Shown in pieces: positions 5,607 to 10,449 of a stretch of 10,449 bases of DNA; the first letter of the stretch is position 1, and the number at the start of each line of letters is the position of its first letter. The stretch comes from an uncultured bacterium (lineage in GTDB: Bacteria > Bacillota > Clostridia > Lachnospirales > Lachnospiraceae): positions 1 through 10,449 of the forward strand of contig CAJMQQ010000071.1 in NCBI GenBank assembly GCA_905215625.1. The letters run 5' to 3'. Below the pieces are notes generated by a model. The model made no database searches and was not told the DNA's origin. It worked only from the letters and a program-made list of their open reading frames with translations. The translations under genes were made by a program, and so were the position numbers.

Positions 5607-6521
5607 CTACGCCTCTGGATTTAAAAACATTTTCCAGGGCTTAAAAAACCGTCTTTCTGCTTCATACCGGTAGATTCCCATAAACCGTCCGGTACTGTCG
5701 TAAACCCGTATGGTCTCTTCCTTGAGCTCTGCCTGTCTTTCTCCCTGGCAAAGTTCTTCTGGCTTTAACGCATTGCCGTTTTTTACCAAGCTGTCTGCTT
5801 CCGGTATGGTTGCTGCCGACGGATAAGCGGAAAACATTTCCTCTACCGGAACGATTTTTTCTGTCAGCGTTCCTTCATCCCTGGCTGTTTCAATTTCATC
5901 CAGGGTCATGGCTTCATCTTTGACAAACCGCTCTACCTGGGTACGCACAAGCGCTTCCATACAGCCGCCGCAGCCTAATTGTTCTCCAATATCGCTGCAA
6001 AGGGTGCGGATATAGGTTCCCTTGGAGCAGCTTACCTGCATCCAGACTCTTGGAAGCTCTATCCGGGTAACGGTAAGACTTAAAATCTTTACCGGCCTTG
6101 CCGCCCGTTCTACCTCTTTACCCGCTCTGGCCAGTTCATACAGCTTTTTACCGTCTACCTTTAAAGCGGAATACATAGGCGGAATCTGGTTGTAGTCCCC
6201 GATAAAGCTTTCTGCCGCCTTTTTGACTTCTTCCTCTGAAACAGTAACCGGATGGGTTTCCAGAACCGTTCCTGTGGTGTCCTGGGTATCGGTAATGGTT
6301 CCTAAAAGCATGACTGCTTCATAGGTCTTAGACTTGTCTGTCAGCATATCGCACAGACGCGTTGCCTGCCCCAGGCATACAGGCAGCACCCCTTCCGCAG
6401 CCGGATCAAGGGTGCCGGTATGACCGATTTTTTTCTGTTTTAAAATGCCTCGCAGCCGGGCTACTACGTCATGGGACGTATAACCCGGCTCTTTGTATAC
6501 ATTGATTACTCCGTGATACAT
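5607..6521 (-). CDS. truB: tRNA pseudouridine(55) synthase
   Basis: This enzyme of 304 aa converts U55 in the T-loop of tRNAs to pseudouridine. The catalytic motif GHTGTLDPAAEGVLPV holds the nucleophile Asp39. Other family segments are the N-terminal GVINVYKEPGYTSHDVV, the KTYEAVMLLG strand, QIPPMYSALKVDGKKLYELAR and the SKGTYIRTLCSDIGEQLG region. The C-terminal part (about 215-300) is a small substrate-binding domain and is less conserved. Length is normal. The ATG at 6521 overlaps the end of nrnA by 16 nt and has GGAG 8 nt upstream, inside nrnA, so the two genes are probably translationally coupled. It belongs to the same transcription unit as its neighbours. Confidence 0.97.
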   Translation of the reverse strand: MYHGVINVYKEPGYTSHDVVARLRGILKQKKIGHTGTLDPAAEGVLPVCLGQATRLCDMLTDKSKTYEAVMLLGTITDTQDTTGTVLETHPVTVSEEEVKKAAESFIGDYNQIPPMYSALKVDGKKLYELARAGKEVERAARPVKILSLTVTRIELPRVWMQVSCSKGTYIRTLCSDIGEQLGCGGCMEALVRTQVERFVKDEAMTLDEIETARDEGTLTEKIVPVEEMFSAYPSAATIPEADSLVKNGNALKPEELCQGERQAELKEETIRVYDSTGRFMGIYRYEAERRFFKPWKMFLNPEA

Positions 6522-7474
6522 GGGACGCTCTCCAACTGTTTTTCGATGTGCAGGGACAGATTATTGACTACATCATAGAGATTCCCTGACATGGTACAGC
6601 CGGCTGCCCTGACATGGCCGCCGCCTCCAAAATACTGGGCAATCCTGCTGACATCCAGACAATGATTGGATCTCATGCTGATCTTAAATTCGTGAATACC
6701 GGTTTCGTACATAAAAATAGCGCACTCTACTCCATCGGTAATCCGAAGCTGATCTACAATACCGTCTAAATCTTTACTGGTAACGCCATAAAACTCCATA
6801 TCCTTTGCCCGAACCACGCTGACGATGCATCTTCCGTCTAAAAACCGGATGCTTTCCATCAGTGCACGGCCCAGAATCTGGTTCTGGACATAGGTCTTTC
6901 TGTAAAATGTCCCGTCAATGATACTTCCAAAATCAATTCCTTTGTCCATCAGCTTTCCGGCAACCGCCATGGTTCTGCTGGTGGTGTTGCTGTGTTTAAA
7001 TACTCCGGTATCATGAATGATTCCGGTATAAAGACATTCTGCGGTCTCCCTGGTGATTTTTTCATCTTCTAACTGGCCGTAGAGGACTTCACAGGTAGCG
7101 CTGGCAGATGAATCTACCACATTTTTCTTAGCATAACCCTGATTGGTAATATGGTGATCCAGACAGATACTGTCTGCACTGCTGACCAGATATCCTGCAA
7201 AATCCCCAAGCCGTTCCATGTTACTGGCATCCAGACAAATGCACAGGTCATAAACCTTATCCGTCTTTTCTGTCTGAATTTTGTCAAAATGCTTCATGTA
7301 AGAAAACTTGTCTACTTTTTCTTCCAAATATAAATCAGTTTCAATCTGGGGATAGACGGTGTCCAGATAATTGTAAAGTCCCAGACACGCGCCAAAACAA
7401 TCTCCGTCCGGATGAACGTGTCCTAAAATCACCGCTGTTTTTACGCCCTCCAGGGCCTGTTTCAATTCACTCAT
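6506..7474 (-). CDS. nrnA: DHH/DHHA1 phosphoesterase, NrnA-type oligoribonuclease / pAp phosphatase
   Basis: This cytosolic enzyme of 322 aa is expected to degrade very short RNAs (nanoRNA) and to dephosphorylate 3'-phosphoadenosine 5'-phosphate, with Mn as the usual cofactor. The DHH domain shows the metal ligands in order: HVHPDGD (19-25), LDAS (Asp82), the DHH signature at 106-108 and HDTGVF (His154, Asp155). The DHHA1 domain ends in the substrate-binding GGGGHVRAAG motif (from 283). The start at 7474 has AAAGGAG upstream at normal spacing. Placement between rbfA and truB is the standard position for this gene in many Firmicutes. Cyclic dinucleotide or pGpG breakdown has been reported for some relatives, so c-di-AMP turnover is an alternative or additional role that sequence alone cannot decide. 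Confidence 0.93.
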   Translation of the reverse strand: MSELKQALEGVKTAVILGHVHPDGDCFGACLGLYNYLDTVYPQIETDLYLEEKVDKFSYMKHFDKIQTEKTDKVYDLCICLDASNMERLGDFAGYLVSSADSICLDHHITNQGYAKKNVVDSSASATCEVLYGQLEDEKITRETAECLYTGIIHDTGVFKHSNTTSRTMAVAGKLMDKGIDFGSIIDGTFYRKTYVQNQILGRALMESIRFLDGRCIVSVVRAKDMEFYGVTSKDLDGIVDQLRITDGVECAIFMYETGIHEFKISMRSNHCLDVSRIAQYFGGGGHVRAAGCTMSGNLYDVVNNLSLHIEKQLESVPCITE

Positions 7475-7502
7475 GGCCTCTCTCCTTTCCCAATATGGCT
7501 GA

Positions 7503-7859
7503 TTATAAATCCTTGGTTACCTCATCAATCAGATGGGACATTGCGACGCCATATTCAATGGACTGATCCAGAATAAACTTAATCTCAGGGGTATTGCGCA
7601 GATTCACTCTGCGGGCCAGTTCCCTGCGGATATAACCCTCTGCGCTTTTCAAACCCTGAATGGTTGCTTTTGCAGATTCTTCATCTCCAAGAACGCTGAT
7701 ATACGCCTTGCAGTATTTTAAATCCGGAGTTACTTCTACGGAAACTACAGTTGTCATGGGATGGATCCGCGGGTCTTTTACCTCCCCGCGGATAATCTCG
7801 CTGAGCTCACGCTGTACTTCCATGTTGATTCTTGTATTTTTAATGCTGTTTTTACGCAT
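7503..7859 (-). CDS. rbfA: 30S ribosome-binding factor A
   Basis: This small assembly factor of 118 aa, the usual length, binds the 30S subunit near the 5' end of 16S rRNA and helps late maturation, especially in the cold. The sequence shows the KH-type fold features: RINMEVQRELSEIIRGEVKDPRI, VSVEVTPDLKYCKAYISVLG, and EGYIRRELARRVNLRNTPEIKFILDQSIEYG, which includes the conserved P-I-F/K-F-D/S region. GAGGAG precedes the ATG at 7859 by 5 nt. It lies 68 nt after infB and 28 nt before nrnA with no promoter or terminator between, so it is cotranscribed. Confidence 0.96.
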   Translation of the reverse strand: MRKNSIKNTRINMEVQRELSEIIRGEVKDPRIHPMTTVVSVEVTPDLKYCKAYISVLGDEESAKATIQGLKSAEGYIRRELARRVNLRNTPEIKFILDQSIEYGVAMSHLIDEVTKDL

Positions 7860-7900
7860 ATTGCTCCTCGCTTTCTATTTGCTGAAACGGTCTTTGCCTA

Positions 7901-7929
7901 AGGTTCCGCCCCGCATGAAGCTGGAACCT
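7901..7929. repeat. Short inverted repeat at the infB stop codon
   Basis: AGGTTCC (7901-7907) and GGAACCT (7923-7929) form a perfect 7-bp stem with a 15-nt loop, reaching into the infB stop codon (7930-7928). No T run follows on the minus strand, so it does not look like a terminator. It could stabilise or pause the transcript between infB and rbfA. Confidence 0.3.
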
Positions 7930-10449
7930 ATCTCGGCACTTCTACCATAGTGTATGCTTCGATCATATCGTCTTCCTGAAGGTCGTTGAACTTGTCGAAT
8001 ACCAGACCGCACTCATAGCCGGTAGCAACTTCCTTTACATCATCCTTGAAACGCTTTAAGGAAGCCAAATCGCCGTCAAAGAGCTGTACTCCGTCTCTGG
8101 TAATACGGGCTTTGCATCCTCTAGTAAACTTTCCGTCTAATACGTAGGATCCTGCAATGGTGCCGACGCCGGAAGCCTTGAAAGTCTGGCGGACAACTGC
8201 ATGGCCGATTACCTTTTCTTCGAAGATCGGGTCTAACATACCCTTCATTGCTGCCTCTACGTCTTCGATTGCCTGGTAAATAACCTTGTACAAGCGGATG
8301 TCTACTTTCTCCCGATCCGCGATGGATTTCGCGGTTGCATCCGGTCTTACGTTAAAGCCGATGATGATGGCGTTGGATGCAGATGCCAGGGATACGTCGG
8401 ACTCGTTGATTGCGCCAACGCCGCCGTGGATAACCTTTACTGCAACTTCTTCGTTGGAAAGTTTTACCAGGCTCTGTTTTACGGCTTCTACGGAACCCTG
8501 TACGTCTGCCTTAATAATAATCGGCAGTTCCTTAATATTGCCTGCCTGAATCTGGCTGAACAGATCATCCAGAGACAGTTTTGCTTTGGTATCTTCAATC
8601 AGTTTATTCTTGCCTTCGGAAATAAATGTCTCGGCAAAGCTTCTTGCTTCCTTTTCGTTGACGGTATTGACTAAAATCTCACCTGCATTTGGAACGTCGT
8701 TTAAGCCTAAGATCTCTACCGGAGTAGATGGGCCTGCTTCTTTTACTCTACGTCCCTTATCATCCATCATAGCTCTGACTTTTCCGTAGCAGGCGCCGCA
8801 GGCTACAATGTCGCCTACATGAAGGGTACCCTTCTGTACCAGAACGGTTGCAACCGGTCCTTTGCCCTTATCAAGCTCTGCCTCGATGATGATTCCTCGT
8901 GCATTACGGTTTGGATTTGCCTTCAATTCCTTTACTTCTGCAGTAAGAAGGATCATTTCCAGTAATTCCTTAATACCTGCCTGGGTATGTGCGGAAACCG
9001 GTACGCATACCGTAGTGCCGCCCCAGTCTTCCGGAATCAGTTCGTATTCAGAAAGTTCCTGCTTTACCCGGTCGATGTTGGCGCTTGGCTTATCAATCTT
9101 GTTGATTGCAACAATAATCTCAACGCCTGCTGCCTTTGCATGGTTAATTGCTTCAACCGTCTGAGGCATTACGCCGTCGTCTGCTGCAACTACTAATACC
9201 GCAATATCGGTAGACTGGGCGCCTCTCATACGCATAGCGGTAAACGCCTCATGTCCAGGGGTATCTAAGAAGGTAATCTTCTGTCCGTTAATCTCTACGA
9301 CATAAGCGCCGATGTGCTGGGTAATACCGCCGGCCTCTCTAGAGGTTACGTTGCTCTTGCGGATTGCATCCAGAAGAGAGGTTTTACCATGGTCAACGTG
9401 ACCCATAACGCAGACAACCGGAGGTCTGGTTACTAAGGTTTCTTCTGCATCTTCTTCCTCTTTCAGAAGTTCTGCAATTACATCAATCTTTTCTTCTTTC
9501 TCGCAGAGAACGTCAAATTCCATTGCGATTTCTTCTGCCTGATCGTAATCTACTTCCTGATTTACCGTTACCATCTTGCCCTGAAGGAATAACTTCTTTA
9601 CAATGGCGGACGGCTGCAGCTTCATCTTATCTGCCAGATCCCGGATGGTAATGGTGTCTGGAAGGGTAATCACTTTTACCGTCTCTACCTTTGCTTCTTC
9701 CTTCTTAACCGGCATAATAAATGCGCCCTTCTGCGGCTTTCCGCCCTTTAAGCCGGATTTTGCCTTTCCGTCTTCCACTCTGTCTCTCTTGTCAAAGCGG
9801 TCGTTCTTATGGGCATTTTTATTCTGACGGTTGCTGGACGGCTTGGTCTGTACCGGAGTGTCAAAAGAGGACTTACTGGACTGGCTTCTGCCGGATCCTC
9901 CTTGACGGTTTCCCTGGCCGTCTCTGCCAAAGCCGCCCTGGCGGTTATCTCTCTGGCCGTCTCTGTTAAAGCCTCCCTGGCGGTTATCTCTCTGGCCGTC
10001 TCGGTTAAAGCCTCCCTGACGGTTATCTCTCTGGCCATCACGGTTAAAGCCTCCCTGGCGGTTTCCCTGACCATCACGGTTAAAGCCTCCCTGACGGTTA
10101 TCTCTCTGGCCGTCTCTGCCAAAGCCTCCCTGACGGTTATCTCTCTGGCCGTCTCTGTTAAAGCCTCCCTGACGGTTATCTCTCTGGCCGTCTCTGTTAA
10201 AGCTGCCCTGACGGTTTCCCTGACCATCACGATTAAAGCCTCCCTGACGGTTATCTCTCTGGCCGTCACGGTTAAAGCTGCCCTGACGGTTATCTCTCTG
10301 GCCGTCTCTGTTAAAGCTGCCCTGACGGTTTCCCTGACCATCACGATTAAAGCCTCCCTGACGGTTATCTCTCTGGCCGTCACGGTTAAAGCTGCCCTGA
10401 CGGTTATCTCTCTGGCCGTCTCTGTTAAAGCTGCCCTGACGGTTTCCCT
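7928..10449 (-). CDS. infB: Translation initiation factor IF-2 (5' end beyond the window)
   Basis: IF-2 is the GTPase that brings initiator fMet-tRNA to the 30S subunit and promotes 50S joining. The frame is open to the right edge, so 839 codons are visible and the start lies outside. Visible order: a low-complexity region of Asn/Arg/Gln/Gly/Phe/Asp repeats (about 2-190), a basic linker, the IF2_N domain (about 259-313, with ITIRDLADKMKLQPSAIVKKL), an acidic linker, and the G domain with G1 GHVDHGKT (349-356), GGITQHIGA, G3 DTPGH (395-399), G4 NKID (449-452) and G5 SAH. Then come domain II and the C-terminal fMet-tRNA-binding domain, ending in MVEVPR. The core is canonical. The unusual part is the long repeated N-terminus, whose total length is unknown. 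Possible internal starts at 9778 (GTG) and 9715 (ATG, AAGGG 10 nt upstream) could give shorter isoforms, as known for E. coli IF-2. Confidence 0.98.
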   Translation of the reverse strand, partial: GNRQGSFNRDGQRDNRQGSFNRDGQRDNRQGGFNRDGQGNRQGSFNRDGQRDNRQGSFNRDGQRDNRQGGFNRDGQGNRQGSFNRDGQRDNRQGGFNRDGQRDNRQGGFGRDGQRDNRQGGFNRDGQGNRQGGFNRDGQRDNRQGGFNRDGQRDNRQGGFNRDGQRDNRQGGFGRDGQGNRQGGSGRSQSSKSSFDTPVQTKPSSNRQNKNAHKNDRFDKRDRVEDGKAKSGLKGGKPQKGAFIMPVKKEEAKVETVKVITLPDTITIRDLADKMKLQPSAIVKKLFLQGKMVTVNQEVDYDQAEEIAMEFDVLCEKEEKIDVIAELLKEEEDAEETLVTRPPVVCVMGHVDHGKTSLLDAIRKSNVTSREAGGITQHIGAYVVEINGQKITFLDTPGHEAFTAMRMRGAQSTDIAVLVVAADDGVMPQTVEAINHAKAAGVEIIVAINKIDKPSANIDRVKQELSEYELIPEDWGGTTVCVPVSAHTQAGIKELLEMILLTAEVKELKANPNRNARGIIIEAELDKGKGPVATVLVQKGTLHVGDIVACGACYGKVRAMMDDKGRRVKEAGPSTPVEILGLNDVPNAGEILVNTVNEKEARSFAETFISEGKNKLIEDTKAKLSLDDLFSQIQAGNIKELPIIIKADVQGSVEAVKQSLVKLSNEEVAVKVIHGGVGAINESDVSLASASNAIIIGFNVRPDATAKSIADREKVDIRLYKVIYQAIEDVEAAMKGMLDPIFEEKVIGHAVVRQTFKASGVGTIAGSYVLDGKFTRGCKARITRDGVQLFDGDLASLKRFKDDVKEVATGYECGLVFDKFNDLQEDDMIEAYTMVEVPR
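9911..10449 (-). repeat. In-frame 36/39-bp tandem repeat array in the infB 5' coding region
   Basis: Fourteen tandem units lie between 10444 and 9911 and the array continues past the window edge. Ten units are 39 bp (consensus NRQG[G/S]FNRDGQRD) and four are 36 bp (ending GQG instead of GQRD). A decayed fifteenth unit (NRQGGSGRSQ) follows at 9910-9881. Every unit length is a multiple of three, so gain or loss keeps infB in frame. Units differ mainly by Gly/Ser at position 5, Asn/Gly at position 7 and by Arg codon (AGA, CGT or CGA). Three-unit blocks of 114 bp at 10331-10444 and 10217-10330 are identical. Confidence 0.95.

Noticed and set aside
7901..7929. The inverted repeat after infB as an intrinsic terminator
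   Set aside because: The loop is long and no T run follows; rbfA follows closely without its own promoter, so termination here is unlikely.
9748..10383. A second long open frame on the minus strand through the infB repeats, encoding a repetitive TAREITVREAL-type peptide
   Set aside because: It is a different frame of the same 36/39-bp repeats. Because every unit is a multiple of three, any stop-free frame stays open across the array. The infB frame is continuous with the conserved IF-2 core, and this frame has no ribosome binding site or recognisable domain.
9881..10449. The regularly repeated stretch as a CRISPR array
   Set aside because: There are no unique spacers; units are contiguous, in frame with infB and encode a low-complexity protein segment.
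1..10449. Mobile elements, tRNA or rRNA genes, phage or defence genes
   Set aside because: I saw no transposase or integrase, no terminal inverted repeats around a gene and no RNA-gene sequence; all longer convincing frames are assigned.

Overview
The window looks like a chromosomal segment from a Gram-positive anaerobe of the class Clostridia, most likely a Lachnospiraceae member. This is inferred from the gene content (a YesM/YesN-type two-component pair, an AraC-regulated dehydrogenase, and the infB-rbfA-nrnA-truB-ribF order), strong AGGAGG-type ribosome binding sites, TATAAT promoters and an IF-2 with an Arg/Gly/Asn/Asp-rich repeated N-terminus. No marker gene here fixes the genus.

Layout, left to right. 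Positions 1-104 hold the first 34 codons of a minus-strand lipoprotein, probably a solute-binding protein, preceded by a well-formed promoter. Positions 283-2596 hold a minus-strand sensor kinase/response regulator pair with its own promoter and an intrinsic terminator that begins at the regulator's stop codon. Positions 2737-3582 (minus) hold a short-chain dehydrogenase resembling the Bacillus UxuB/YjmF D-mannonate oxidoreductase. It has its own strong terminator and is divergent from an AraC-family regulator at 3729-4637 (plus). The 146-bp divergent control region contains an 8-bp perfect inverted repeat placed to act on both promoters. From 4607 to the right edge the minus strand carries a housekeeping translation/cofactor operon, transcribed in the order infB (5' end outside the window), rbfA, nrnA, truB, ribF. 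Its last gene overlaps the 3' end of the araC-type gene by 31 bp.

How the genes fit together. The right half is a conserved cluster: IF-2 and RbfA act on the 30S subunit, NrnA recycles nanoRNA/pAp, TruB modifies tRNA and RibF makes FMN/FAD. The left half looks like accessory carbohydrate sensing and use: a membrane sensor kinase and AraC-type response regulator next to a lipoprotein, plus a separately regulated uronate-type dehydrogenase. That link is inferred from family knowledge and gene order; no substrate can be read from the sequence.

I did not find a convincing undescribed system. The most unusual object is the repeat array in the infB 5' coding region: 14 in-frame units of 12 or 13 codons visible, including an exact 114-bp duplication, and continuing past the window edge. 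The next best leads are the divergent operator candidate and a 12-bp palindrome inside the sensor-kinase promoter.
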